Assembly (NCBI GenBank): GCA_035527715.1
Contig: DATKZY010000176.1
Coordinates: 1 to 64,000 of the forward strand
From: DSUN01 sp035527715
GTDB lineage: Bacteria > Planctomycetota > PUPC01 > DSUN01
DNA: 64,000 nucleotides
Direction of reading: 5' to 3'
The position numbers and the translations under genes are program-made. Of the stretch, positions 1-8,181 are shown piece after piece. Each line of letters opens with the position of its first letter. Positions within the stretch are counted from its first letter, which is position 1. The notes below the pieces were generated by a model. That model worked only from the letters and a program-made list of their open reading frames with translations. It searched no databases and was not told the origin of the DNA.

Positions 1-378
1 CCGCCGCGCCGTCTCGGGAAGCGGTGACCACACCCTCCGGCTCTGGGACCTGGAGAGCGGGGCATGCCTGCGCACCCTCGAGGGCCACAGCGGCTGGGTC
101 ACGAGCGTGAGCGCGAGCCCCGATGGCCGCCGCGCGGTCTCGGCCAGCGAGGACAAGACCCTCCGGCTCTGGGACCTGGAGAGCGGAGAATGCCTCCACA
201 CCCTCGAAGGCCACCGCGAGGTGGTCTGGAGCGTGAACGTGAGCCCCGACGGCCGCCGCGCAGTCTCGGCAAGTTCTGACAGAACCCTCCGGCGCGCGAA
301 CGATGTCCCGGCAAGCTATGACAAACCCCTCCGGCTCTGGGACCTGGCGAGCGGCGAATGCCTCGCCGTCTACCACGC
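1..378 (+). repeat. 126-bp tandem DNA repeat encoding WD40 blades
   Basis: Three near-identical units begin at 1, 127 and 253, each opening with CCGCCGCG. The period is exactly 126 bp, or 42 codons, so each unit is one blade. Units 1 and 2 are very similar at DNA level, which implies recent expansion or homogenisation. Unit 3 carries the extra ~39 bp. Confidence 0.8.
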
Positions 379-871
379 GGGTACCAGCAGAGCGCTTTCA
401 GTCGCTACCTCCCCGTCCGGCGACCGCATCCTCTGTGGAACGGACGATGGCCGGGTGCACTTCCTCTCGCCCGTCAACGTCCCCCCTTCAGGACCGGCGA
501 TCCTCACCGCAACCAACCCCACCAGTGCGCGTTGCCCTTATTGCGCCACCGAATTCGCACCGCCATCGGAGGTCGTCGCCGCGATCCAGGCTCAATCGGC
601 GGTCAGCGGTCAGCAGGCTGGAATCCTCTCCGCCTGCCCCCGCTGCGCCAGGGCGATTCAGTTCAACCCCTTCTTCGCCGCCGCGGGCGACTACGCGGAC
701 GTGCTCCGCCGCGGCCTCGAATCGCTGCGGTGCCAAGAGAAGGCAGAGAGCAGGGACGCGCTGGGCCACCTGAAGGCCCTGGCGGCGCAGCTTGCCGCGA
801 CTGGCCATCACGACGAAGCGGCCCGCTATGCACAGGAGGCAGCCGCGCTGGCCCCGCGCATTGCTCACTGA
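2..871 (+). CDS. WD40 repeat protein, C-terminal part (5' end outside window)
   Basis: The frame is open from the window edge and ends at TGA 869-871, showing 289 residues. It starts with WD40 blades carrying the pattern TLRLWDLESGECL...GH...V..VSPDGRRAVSAS. At least three full blades are visible, then two weaker ones. After the propeller come two CxxC pairs (CPYC and CPRC, 24 residues or so apart), which look like a zinc ribbon, and a short helical tail rich in Ala and Arg that resembles a TPR hairpin. WD40 propellers are scaffolds; in planctomycete-type genomes they are often attached to kinase or TIR domains, but the N-terminus is not visible here, so the partner domain is unknown. The third blade has an insertion of about 13 residues (around nt 297-335) that breaks the WD pattern. 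The next gene has its own promoter, so this one is probably a separate transcript. Confidence 0.85.
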   Translation, partial: RRAVSGSGDHTLRLWDLESGACLRTLEGHSGWVTSVSASPDGRRAVSASEDKTLRLWDLESGECLHTLEGHREVVWSVNVSPDGRRAVSASSDRTLRRANDVPASYDKPLRLWDLASGECLAVYHAGTSRALSVATSPSGDRILCGTDDGRVHFLSPVNVPPSGPAILTATNPTSARCPYCATEFAPPSEVVAAIQAQSAVSGQQAGILSACPRCARAIQFNPFFAAAGDYADVLRRGLESLRCQEKAESRDALGHLKALAAQLAATGHHDEAARYAQEAAALAPRIAH

Positions 872-964
872 GAGCAAATGGCCAACGGTTTCCGCGACAC
901 GCACACGGAGCGAGACCATTTGGCGACAGCATTCATCCGCGCCCTCTCTGCAGTTCCGGCTCGC

Positions 965-993
965 TTGACTGTGCGGTTGCCCGCGAGTAGGAT
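965..993 (+). promoter_or_regulatory. Sigma70-type promoter for the TIR-SUMF1/radical SAM pair
   Basis: TTGACT (965-970), 17-bp spacer, TAGGAT (988-993). Transcription would start near 1000. That excludes the earlier in-frame start at 993 of the following gene and supports the start at 1047. Confidence 0.65.
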
Positions 994-1046
994 TGGGCCG
1001 GTTGGGAGGCAGCAGACCCGCCCAGTGGCCGCCCAGGAACGTGCGA

Positions 1047-2354
1047 ATGGCCCACGATGTGTTCATCAGCCACTCGGCGAAGGACAAGGGAGTGGCGGGC
1101 CAGCTTTGCGCTGGGCTGGAGGCGCGCGACATCCGCTGCTGGATCGCGCCGCGCGACATCGTGCCGGGCATGCCGTGGGGGGAGGCGCTGGAGGATGCGA
1201 TCGCCGCCAGCCGGGTCCTCCTCCTCGTCTACTCGGCTCACGCCAACGCCTCGCCGCAGGTCCTTCGCGAGGTCGAGCGGGCCGCGAGCCAGGGAATCCC
1301 CATCCTGCCCCTGCGGATCGAGGATGTGCTGCCCTGCAAGAGCCTGAGGTTCTTCATCAGCTCCCACCACTGGATGGACGCTCTGTCGGGCAGGGTGGAG
1401 GGTGACCTGGACCGGCTGGCGGATGGTATCCTCAAGCTGCTTGCCGAGCCGCTGCCCACCGAGGCCGCCCCGGCGCCGGCGCCGCGGGCGCCCCAGGCCG
1501 TCCCAGGACGCGACGGGGACCGGTTGCCACCGGGCTGGACCGCTCAGCGCCAGGCCGTGCGGGTGGCCACGCCCGAGGGGGACTTCGAGAAGGAGATCGC
1601 CTTCTACGCAAACACCATCGGGATGAAGTTCGTGCTCGTGCCGGGAGGCGAGTTCCCCCGGAAGGTCCGCGTCCTGCATCCCACGAAAGGCTCCTTGACG
1701 CGGGAGAAGCCTCCGGTGCGGGTCGCGAGCACGAAGCCTTTCTACCTGAGCGCTTACCCGGTGACGGTGGGCGAGTTCGGCCGATTCGTCCAGGTCACGT
1801 CCTACGTGACCGATTCGGAGGCCGGCGAGGGGGCGTCGATCCACCTCAGCGGGCGAGAGTGGGTGGCGCGCAAGGACATCTCCTGGCGAACCCCCGGCTT
1901 CGCGCAGACCGATTCGCATCCCGTCACGTGCGTCACGTGGCTCGACGCCGCGGTGTTCGCCGAGTGGCTCGCCGGCCTCGAGGGCCTGCCCTACCGGATG
2001 CCGACCAGCGCCGAGTGGGAGTTCGCGTGCCGGGCGGGCACGACCAGCCCGTTCTACTGGGGCGACGAGTTCCGGCCAGATTGCGCCTGGGCCGGCTCGA
2101 ACAGCAGCAGGAAGACCCATCCCGTGGGCACCCGGCTGCCCAACAAGCTCGGCCTCTACGACATGAGCGGCAATGTCTGGGAGTGGTGTCAGGACTGGGC
2201 GCTGGGGAAACCCTCGGGCGAGAAGAAAATCCTGCGAGGGGCCTCCTGGTGGAACGCCCCCAACAACTGCCAATCGTCCAACCTCTGGCCCGGAGACCCT
2301 TCGTGGGCCAATTGGATCTTCGGGTTCAGGGTCCTCGTGACCCTGGGGGCATAG
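1047..2354 (+). CDS. TIR domain - SUMF1/formylglycine-generating-enzyme-like fusion protein
   Basis: 435 residues. Residues 1-95 are a bacterial TIR domain, opening with HDVFISHSAKD and including a CWIAPRDI box and SPQVLREVE, where E75 is the likely NADase glutamate. A Pro/Ala-rich linker (about 130-165) leads to a SUMF1/FGE-type C-type-lectin fold (about 185-430) with MPTSAEWEFACRAG, GLYDMSGNVWEW and GASW motifs. TIR domains cleave NAD+ or mediate signalling. SUMF1 domains either oxidise a cysteine to formylglycine or act as binding folds. The paired catalytic cysteines of true FGE are not evident, only one Cys (NNCQS) in that region, so a binding role is more likely. The ATG at 1047 has an AGGA 8 nt upstream. 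The next gene starts 8 bases after the stop, so the two are probably co-translated. An antiviral role is possible but unproven. Confidence 0.88.
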   Translation: MAHDVFISHSAKDKGVAGQLCAGLEARDIRCWIAPRDIVPGMPWGEALEDAIAASRVLLLVYSAHANASPQVLREVERAASQGIPILPLRIEDVLPCKSLRFFISSHHWMDALSGRVEGDLDRLADGILKLLAEPLPTEAAPAPAPRAPQAVPGRDGDRLPPGWTAQRQAVRVATPEGDFEKEIAFYANTIGMKFVLVPGGEFPRKVRVLHPTKGSLTREKPPVRVASTKPFYLSAYPVTVGEFGRFVQVTSYVTDSEAGEGASIHLSGREWVARKDISWRTPGFAQTDSHPVTCVTWLDAAVFAEWLAGLEGLPYRMPTSAEWEFACRAGTTSPFYWGDEFRPDCAWAGSNSSRKTHPVGTRLPNKLGLYDMSGNVWEWCQDWALGKPSGEKKILRGASWWNAPNNCQSSNLWPGDPSWANWIFGFRVLVTLGA

Positions 2355-2362
2355 GCGAATCC

Positions 2363-3418
2363 GTGGCTGTCCCCGTTCCCGCAAAGCTCTCGCTCCGCTC
2401 GATCGCATTCGAGCTGACGCCGCGGTGCAATCAGCGGTGTCTCTACTGCTATAATGCCTGGCGCGAAGAGGGGGCGGCCGAAGGCACCGAGCTGTCCGCG
2501 GGCCAGGTGTGCGCGCTGGTGGACAAGGTGCTGGCCGAGGCGGCGCTGGGGCACGTGACGCTGACAGGGGGCGAGCCCTTCCTGCGGGCCGATCTGTTCG
2601 AGATCATCGGGCACATCAACGGGCGCGGGCTGCCGGTGGCGATCATCTCGAACGGGCGGCTGGTGGATGAGCGCGTCGCTGCCGCGCTGGCGGAGCGCGA
2701 CGTGGCCTACGTGCAGGTGACGCTGCTGGGACCCGATGCGGCGACGCACGACGCGCTGTGCGGCGCGGGGAGCTTCGAGGGGGTGACTCGCGCGGTCGAG
2801 CGGCTGGTGGCGGCGGGGGTGGCGGTCGGCGGGTCGTTTCTGTGCACGCGGCGGAACCACGGCTCGGCGGGGGCGACGGTGCGGCTGATGCGGCAGCTCG
2901 GGATGCTGCATCACGTGGCGTTCAACCGGTTCAACCCGTCGGGGCCGGCGGCGGCTCGCGCGGCGGCGCTGTTGCCCACGCGGTCGCAGGTGCTGGCCGC
3001 GCTGGGCGAGGCCGACGCCTTCGCGGGCGAGCACGGGCTGCGGGTGCACTGCACGATGCCGATCCCGCACTGCATGGCGGACGAAGCGGAGTTCCCGAAC
3101 ACCGAGTTCGGCGTGTGCAGCGCGGCGACGGAGCAGGGGGAGTATGCGGTGGACCCGTCGGGAAGCCTGAAGCTGTGCACGCTTCAGCGGCGAGCGGTCG
3201 GGAGCCTGTTCCAGCGGGGCTTCCGCGAGCTGGTGGAGGGGGAGGCCGTGGTGCGGTTCCGCGCCCGGCGGCCGGCGTTCTGCGAGGCGTGCCCGCACGG
3301 GCCGAGCTGTCGGGGCGGCTGCGGGGCCGCGGCCGACTGGGTGTTCAACGACCCCAACGCCCTCGACCCCTTCCTGGCCCAGCACGTGGGGCAGGAGGGC
3401 GGGGCCTCGGCGGGGTAG
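2363..3418 (+). CDS. Radical SAM protein with SPASM-type C-terminal cysteine cluster
   Basis: 351 residues from GTG 2363, placed 8 bases after the TIR-SUMF1 stop with AGGCG just upstream. C22-x3-C26-x2-C29 (RCNQRCLYCY) binds the 4Fe-4S cluster that cleaves S-adenosylmethionine, and TGGEPFLR is the usual GGE SAM-binding motif. The last ~100 residues hold a SPASM-like set of cysteines (CSAA..., CTLQ..., CEACPHGPSCRGGCG), which bind auxiliary Fe-S clusters in peptide-modifying enzymes such as anaerobic sulfatase- and peptide-maturing enzymes. The substrate is unknown. Pairing with a SUMF1-domain protein recalls sulfatase maturation, but no sulfatase is nearby. The gene ends tail to tail with another radical SAM gene. 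Confidence 0.88.
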   Translation: MAVPVPAKLSLRSIAFELTPRCNQRCLYCYNAWREEGAAEGTELSAGQVCALVDKVLAEAALGHVTLTGGEPFLRADLFEIIGHINGRGLPVAIISNGRLVDERVAAALAERDVAYVQVTLLGPDAATHDALCGAGSFEGVTRAVERLVAAGVAVGGSFLCTRRNHGSAGATVRLMRQLGMLHHVAFNRFNPSGPAAARAAALLPTRSQVLAALGEADAFAGEHGLRVHCTMPIPHCMADEAEFPNTEFGVCSAATEQGEYAVDPSGSLKLCTLQRRAVGSLFQRGFRELVEGEAVVRFRARRPAFCEACPHGPSCRGGCGAAADWVFNDPNALDPFLAQHVGQEGGASAG

Positions 3419-3428
3419 CAGTCAATCC

Positions 3429-4469
3429 TCATTCGCCATAGACCTCGGCCGGGCCGAGGATGTGGGGGTAGTGTGGGCGGAGGAAGGTGCGCGTGGTGTA
3501 GCACAGGTCGCACTTGCTGACGGCTCGGTCGGGCACGATGAAACCGTGCTCGCGGCGGGCGAAGTCGGCAAGGCCGAGCGGCCCCTCGTCCGCGACCAGC
3601 TTCGAGATGAAGTTCGCGTTCTCCGGGCCGCGCTCCAGGAGGTCGAGGAGGCGGGTCTCGCGCGCGTTGCCCAGGATCACCCCGCAATTGGTCTGGATGT
3701 TGTCGTAGGGGTCAATGTGGAGTTCCCAGATCGTCTCGCGAGCGAACTCCACCTCGCAACCGGGGTCGTTGTGGGGCACGCGCCAGGCGCGGCCGGGCGG
3801 GAGCTGGTCGAGGGGACGGTCGTCGAGGAAGCGGCGGAGATTTCGGTGTGCCGTGCCGACGAGGACGGGCGGGTGGGCGCAGACGAACTCGCGGAGGCGC
3901 GCCTCGTCGCGGGCGATGGCGGCGAACTCGACGACGGCCTCGTCGGGGGCATTGGTCGTCCAGACGTTCTGCGGGCCGAACATCTCGCGTGCGAGGCGGC
4001 GCGCGCGGAGGAATCGCTCGGGCGGCACGAACGCCTGGTGGTAGGGGTCGGCGCTCAGCAGCATGCCCACCACGCCGTTGGCCTGGAGGGCTGCGTAGCG
4101 CCCGCGCACCAGGGCGTCGTCGGTGGCGAACGACGCGTTGGATTCGATGAAGTGGGGCTGGACGCCCTCGGCGACGGCCGCCTCGAGAGCGGCGAGCAGG
4201 TCGTCCCAGAACAGCATCGCCTCGCCGCCTGCGATGTGGATCACGCGACCCAGCTCGTGGAGCTGGCGCAGGTGGTAGACGCTCTGCTCGGTGGTCATGC
4301 GCACGGGCGGACGCTCGCCCGCGCAGCCGAAGCAGCAATGGCGGCAGGCGATGGTGCAGCGATAGGTGTAGAGGAGCGCGGCCACGCCGAGCCGCTGGCC
4401 CGCCGCGGGAACGCCGACCTCGGCGATGAGGCGGTCCACTGCCTCGCGGGGCTGCAGTGATGCCGGCAT
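3429..4469 (-). CDS. Radical SAM protein, unassigned substrate
   Basis: 346 residues. The cluster motif is C38-x3-C42-x2-C45 (YRCTIACRHCCFGC), followed by an IAGGEAM SAM-binding motif. A C-terminal CDLC and other scattered cysteines could bind a second cluster, but the SPASM pattern is less clear than in the neighbouring radical SAM protein. ATG 4469 follows GGAG at short spacing. It lies 16 bp downstream of the agarase-like gene on the same strand and is probably co-transcribed with it. Function is not known. The two adjacent radical SAM proteins are not close paralogues by eye. Confidence 0.85.
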   Translation of the reverse strand: MPASLQPREAVDRLIAEVGVPAAGQRLGVAALLYTYRCTIACRHCCFGCAGERPPVRMTTEQSVYHLRQLHELGRVIHIAGGEAMLFWDDLLAALEAAVAEGVQPHFIESNASFATDDALVRGRYAALQANGVVGMLLSADPYHQAFVPPERFLRARRLAREMFGPQNVWTTNAPDEAVVEFAAIARDEARLREFVCAHPPVLVGTAHRNLRRFLDDRPLDQLPPGRAWRVPHNDPGCEVEFARETIWELHIDPYDNIQTNCGVILGNARETRLLDLLERGPENANFISKLVADEGPLGLADFARREHGFIVPDRAVSKCDLCYTTRTFLRPHYPHILGPAEVYGE

Positions 4470-4485
4470 TCCTGCTCCCCTGGTG

Positions 4486-5871
4486 CTATCGCTGACGATC
4501 GAAGTACGCGGTGAGCGGGTAGGCCACGCGGTTCAGCTCGCGCATGGCGTCCATCAGCGGCACGTGCGGCTCGTAGGCCGCCGTGACGATGCCCTTGTTC
4601 GAGTCGCGGTTCGACGGGTCGGTCTTCGTGTCCTCGGGGTCGTTGTCCATGTACTTGAACCAGTGCCAGCCGACGCAGGCCCTCGATTCGAGCAGGGCGA
4701 GGGTGAAGTTCTGATAGAACCAGCCGCGCTCCTGCTGGGTGGCGACGGTCCAGCCTGCGCCCGTGAGGTTGGGCATGCCGGTGTCGGCGCCCTTCGCATA
4801 CCACTCGGTCACGAGGCTCGGCTTGCCCGCCCAGGCGGCCCAGCGCTGGAGCATGTCGGCGGACGGCGTCCAGACGCCGTAGACGTTGACGGAGACGACG
4901 TCGAGGTAGCGGCCCGCTGCGGCGAAGACGGGCTGGCAGCCCTTCTCGTAGCTGTGGAAGCGCGAGCCGAGGTACAGATGGTTCGGGTCGTGCTTGCGGA
5001 TGGCCTTGGCGACGACGGAGAAGTAGCGCTCGGCCACGCGGCCGAGCCATTCGTCGCGGTCCTTGGCGGTGAGCTTCGCGCGGTCGAGGCGGCGCTCGGC
5101 GAGCCAGGCCTCGGCGGCCTTGCGGCCGGGGTCGTCGGGCTTGAGCTTGAGGTAGCGGTCCAGGCTGTCCTTGGGGAACGGCATCTCGTTGTCGGAGAAG
5201 TGGCCGAGGAGCCAGGGGTCGTCTTTGGTCGCGGCGAGCTGCTTCGCGTGCTCGTCGGCGAACGTCTCGAATTCGGGGTCGAAGGCGAAGATGCAGTTGC
5301 TCGGGTAGCCCGTGTGGCCTGGCAGTTGATGCGTGCCGCCACGCTTCTTGCCGTAGCTGCTCATGAAGTTCCAGTTCGGCGTGTAGGCGACCGGCTCGGC
5401 GGCGCCGCGGTTCAGCGCGTCGTCGGACCACGAGCCCGTGCCATTGAAGGCCAGGTCGCGCAGGAGCGCGACCGTCGCGTCGCGCCACTTCTCGGCTGTG
5501 CCAAACTTCGTGGGGAGCGTGCGGAGGTTCTTCGGCGACGTGCCGGGCCGCACGGCGTTGACGCCGATGTGGAGGAAGCGATAGCCCTCGGGGTCAATCA
5601 GCCACCAGCGATCGCCGAGCTTCTCCGCGCGGAAGAAGCCCGTGGCCTTGTGCCGCTCGCCGAGCCAGCCGCCGAACTTGTCGAACTGAGGGGTGTCCCT
5701 GGGCGCGAAGTCGGCCAGGTGGCGCAGGATGCGCGTGTCGTATTCCTTCGGGGCACCCTTGCCACGCCATGCCTTGATGCGCAGCGGCCCGCCCGGCGCC
5801 GCCTCCTCGCCGCCGGCCGCCGCGCCCAGGGACAGGATGACCGGACCCAACAGCAGGCACGGTCGCTTCAT
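4486..5871 (-). CDS. Secreted agarase-like glycoside hydrolase (clan GH-A, GH50-like)
   Basis: 461 residues with a signal peptide (about 1-22, MKRPCLLLGPVILSLGAAAG). The body is a TIM-barrel hydrolase: DPEGYRFLHIGVNAVRPG near residue 93, SDNEMPF at 226-232 (E229 as likely acid/base), SVNVYGVW, and LVTEWYAKG with E356 as likely nucleophile. The DPEG...GVN and DNE motifs resemble beta-agarase GH50 enzymes that cut agarose or related galactans. Family membership is by motif only. It precedes a radical SAM gene by 16 bp, and lies downstream of the PepSY-like gene on the same strand. The true substrate could be another marine or plant polysaccharide. Confidence 0.75.
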   Translation of the reverse strand: MKRPCLLLGPVILSLGAAAGGEEAAPGGPLRIKAWRGKGAPKEYDTRILRHLADFAPRDTPQFDKFGGWLGERHKATGFFRAEKLGDRWWLIDPEGYRFLHIGVNAVRPGTSPKNLRTLPTKFGTAEKWRDATVALLRDLAFNGTGSWSDDALNRGAAEPVAYTPNWNFMSSYGKKRGGTHQLPGHTGYPSNCIFAFDPEFETFADEHAKQLAATKDDPWLLGHFSDNEMPFPKDSLDRYLKLKPDDPGRKAAEAWLAERRLDRAKLTAKDRDEWLGRVAERYFSVVAKAIRKHDPNHLYLGSRFHSYEKGCQPVFAAAGRYLDVVSVNVYGVWTPSADMLQRWAAWAGKPSLVTEWYAKGADTGMPNLTGAGWTVATQQERGWFYQNFTLALLESRACVGWHWFKYMDNDPEDTKTDPSNRDSNKGIVTAAYEPHVPLMDAMRELNRVAYPLTAYFDRQR

Positions 5872-5901
5872 CCGCTCACCCCCTCGGGTCGCCTGCGTGG
5901 C

Positions 5902-5985
5902 CTACTTGTCGTCGTCATCATCCTTGTCATCGTCCTTGTCGTCGTCCTTGTCGTCGTCCTTGTCATCGTCCTCGTCCTCGTCGTC
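5902..5985 (-). repeat. Short tandem repeat encoding the DDDK tail
   Basis: Units close to GTCGTCCTT on the + strand recur every 12 bp. They encode DDDK on the minus strand and end at the stop codon. Slippage could vary the tail length between strains. Confidence 0.75.
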
Positions 5986-6285
5986 GTCTTCGATCTTGAT
6001 GTTCTTGATCTGGCCCTTGTCGTCCAGGGTGAACTCGACCTCGACGGCCTTGCCCTCCTTGGGCTTCACGGTGACATCGATCTTGACCACCGTCTTGCCG
6101 CCCTTGGTCTTGGTCTCCTTCTCGGCCTCGACGATCTGGCCGTCGGGGAACATCGCGTTCACGACGGCGACGATGTTCTTGGGCAGGTCCTTGACCGCGA
6201 TCTTCTCTTCCTTGCCCTCTGCAAGGGCCACACCTGGCGCCACGAGGGCCAGCGCCGCCATCCCAAGCCAGCACAGTTTCGACAT
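5902..6285 (-). CDS. Small secreted PepSY-like protein with Asp/Lys tail
   Basis: 127 residues. ATG 6285 is chosen because AAGGAG lies ~8 nt upstream and a signal peptide follows (MSKLCWLGMAALALVAPGVALA). An upstream extension to 6387 would overlap the FecR-like gene and spoil the signal peptide. Residues 25-100 resemble a PepSY-like fold: LPKNIVAVVNAMFPD, a beta strand run, then FTLDDKGQIKNIKIE. PepSY domains bind or inhibit peptidases or sense cell-surface signals. The last ~30 residues are almost only Asp with periodic Lys (DDDK units), a possible calcium or cation-binding tail. The folded part is similar to the C-terminus of the FecR-like protein just upstream, which suggests a shared ligand or process. 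Confidence 0.8.
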   Translation of the reverse strand: MSKLCWLGMAALALVAPGVALAEGKEEKIAVKDLPKNIVAVVNAMFPDGQIVEAEKETKTKGGKTVVKIDVTVKPKEGKAVEVEFTLDDKGQIKNIKIEDDDEDEDDDKDDDKDDDKDDDKDDDDDK

Positions 6286-6352
6286 CTCCGGGTCTCCTTC
6301 TTCGCACGGCCTCATTGAACCGAGGGGCCACGTTGGCCCTCGCGCTTCACGC

Positions 6353-7510
6353 TCAGTCGTTGTCCTCCCTTCGCAGGAAATGCCCATCGGCGTCGAGTCC
6401 CACCTCGACCTCCTTGCCCTGGACGCGGAGCGTGACCTCGTAGGCGGTCACGCCACCGCGGAGCTCCACGTCGGCCTCGACCCACTGAGCGTCGGGGCCG
6501 AAGCGGGCGCGGACCGCGTCGCGCACGGGCGCCGGCAGAACCCCGGGCAACTCGCCCGGGGGCAGCTCGCGCGAGTAGCTCTGCACCGAGCCGTCGGGCG
6601 CCACGTTCGCTTCCACATCAAGCTCGCCGATCTTTCCCTCGATCTCGATCGTGCCGGCCTGGAGCTTGACCGAAGCGGGCCGCACGGCCTCGCCGGGGAA
6701 GAGCAGGCGAAGCGCGAGCGAGGCCCCCTCCCCCGACGGCGAGGGTGGGGGGAAGAGCCGCAGGCCCCCGGCGGCCACGCTGGCGCTCCCCAGCGGCGGC
6801 CGCTCCACGCGGACCCGTCCCTCGGCCACGCTCACCGCGAGGCCGCGCCGGCCGGCATCGTCCACCGCGAGCCGAACGGTGAACCGGGTGCCCTCGGTCA
6901 CGACGTCGCCCGCGCGGGTGCAGACGCGGAACGGGCGTTGCCCGGCGGGCACGTCGCACTGCACCGCGCCCGCGGCCAGCTCGATGCGCCAGCGGTCGCC
7001 GCCAGTCTTGCCATGGATCGTCAGCGACGACCCCGGCGCCATCTTCACGTGCGATTTGTCGTCGCACGCGAGTGCTACGGGCGCCTTGCCCGCGGTGATC
7101 GCGCGTCCGAGAGGGACCGTGGCCGCGCCGGGCTCCAGCCCTTCCGGGCTTCCGCTGACGACCCGAGCGCCGGCGGGGAGAGCCGTCCGCCGCGGGGGGA
7201 GAAGAATGCTGCCCGCGACGGCGACGAGCAGCGAGGCGGCAATCGCCACTGCCCAGGGGACCCAGCGCCGAGCGCGCGGCCGGCCGCGCCCCTGCGCGTC
7301 CAGGCGACGGCGAATGGCAGCCAGCGCCTTCTCGGGGTCCGCCTGGCGGCCGGCCAGCAGCCCGTGGATGAGGAGCGCGCCGCCAAGCTCCCGCCCCAGC
7401 TCTCCGTCCGCCGAGAGCGCCCGCGACACCGCTTCGGCGTCCCGCTCCGCGAGCCGGCCGGCAACGAGGTCCTCGGCCAGTTCCTCAGGCAGTCGGCGTG
7501 GTGTGTCCAT
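6353..7510 (-). CDS. FecR-like membrane anti-sigma/sensor protein with C-terminal PepSY-like domain
   Basis: 385 residues. The N-terminal ~75 residues are cytoplasmic and helical (zinc-less anti-sigma-like), with one transmembrane helix at about 83-104 and then a FecR-type domain (about 120-245; SSLTIHG, GAVQCDVPAGQRPF, VVTEGTRFTVRL, VSVAEGRVRV). FecR proteins pass an envelope signal to an ECF sigma factor. The final ~75 residues (LPAPVRDAVRARFGPDAQW...) look like the PepSY-like domain of the small secreted protein encoded next. It overlaps the sigma factor gene by 26 bp, the usual coupled sigma/anti-sigma arrangement. The signal sensed is unknown. Confidence 0.82.
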   Translation of the reverse strand: MDTPRRLPEELAEDLVAGRLAERDAEAVSRALSADGELGRELGGALLIHGLLAGRQADPEKALAAIRRRLDAQGRGRPRARRWVPWAVAIAASLLVAVAGSILLPPRRTALPAGARVVSGSPEGLEPGAATVPLGRAITAGKAPVALACDDKSHVKMAPGSSLTIHGKTGGDRWRIELAAGAVQCDVPAGQRPFRVCTRAGDVVTEGTRFTVRLAVDDAGRRGLAVSVAEGRVRVERPPLGSASVAAGGLRLFPPPSPSGEGASLALRLLFPGEAVRPASVKLQAGTIEIEGKIGELDVEANVAPDGSVQSYSRELPPGELPGVLPAPVRDAVRARFGPDAQWVEADVELRGGVTAYEVTLRVQGKEVEVGLDADGHFLRREDND

Positions 7511-8021
7511 CGGTCACCTCAAGCTTGGCGAGCACGCAATCGGCGAGGCGTCGGCGCACGCGGTAGAGCCGCTTCTTGACGTTGGCCAGGCTGGTTTCCA
7601 GCCGCGCGCTGACCTCCTGGTAGCTGTGCCCCTGGAGGTAGTGCAGGGCGATGTAGGTGCGGTCGGCCTCGCCCAGGGCCGCCAGGCACAGCTCGAGCGC
7701 CTCGAGGCGGTCCACCCACTCCTGCCCCGGGCGCGCTTCGATGCACTGGTAGACGCCATCGAGCCAGTCGAGCGTAGAGTCGCCCAGGCAGGCGACGGGG
7801 TGGCGGCGCCGGGCGGCGTTGCGGGCCAGGTTGCGGGCGATGCCCCGGAGCCACGGCCCCGCGGGCCGGCTCGGATCGAACTGCTCGGCCCTCCTGCACG
7901 CCACCAGAAAGACCTCCTGAGCGACGTCTTCCGCCTCACCCCGCTCGCCCATCAGCATCGTGCAGAACGAGAGCACCATCGCATACTGCTCGCGCACCAG
8001 ATTGTCGAGGAACCCTGTCAC
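7485..8021 (-). CDS. ECF-family RNA polymerase sigma factor
   Basis: 178 residues from GTG 8021. Region 2 contains AEDVAQEVFLVACRRAEQFD and GPWLRGIARNLARN. Region 4 contains the helix-turn-helix around TYIALHYLQGHSYQEVSARLETSLANVKKRLYRVRRRL. It would direct RNA polymerase to a small regulon, held in check by the FecR-like partner with which it overlaps by 26 bp. No ECF promoter could be defined with confidence upstream, so autoregulation is only assumed. Confidence 0.9.
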   Translation of the reverse strand: MTGFLDNLVREQYAMVLSFCTMLMGERGEAEDVAQEVFLVACRRAEQFDPSRPAGPWLRGIARNLARNAARRRHPVACLGDSTLDWLDGVYQCIEARPGQEWVDRLEALELCLAALGEADRTYIALHYLQGHSYQEVSARLETSLANVKKRLYRVRRRLADCVLAKLEVTDGHTTPTA

Positions 8022-8148
8022 GCGGAGGTCCCGTGCACATCGGAGAAGCGTCGCGACGCCTGTCCTTCCATACTACTATTGTCTCGGGAGCCGCGGAAGT
8101 GGACAGTGGCTGAGGAAATTCCGCCCGGTCGCCACCCGACCCTTACCG

Positions 8149-8174
8149 TCCCGAAGGCATTGGAGCCTTCGGGA
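8149..8174 (-). terminator. Hairpin after the 1157-aa gene
   Basis: A 10-bp perfect stem (TCCCGAAGGC / GCCTTCGGGA) with a 6-nt loop lies just past the stop at 8182 in the direction of transcription. There is no U-run, so termination may need Rho or the hairpin may stabilise the 3' end. The rest of 8022-8148 shows nothing firm. Confidence 0.55.
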
Positions 8175-8181
8175 GGGGGCC

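Noticed and set aside
1600..2354. C-type-lectin/SUMF1 fold as a target of a diversity-generating retroelement
   Set aside because: No reverse transcriptase or template repeat was seen in the window.
4426..6318. Long open frame on the + strand opposite the agarase-like and PepSY-like genes
   Set aside because: It is antisense to well-supported genes, has an Arg/Val-rich composition typical of high-GC shadow frames, and shows no domain.
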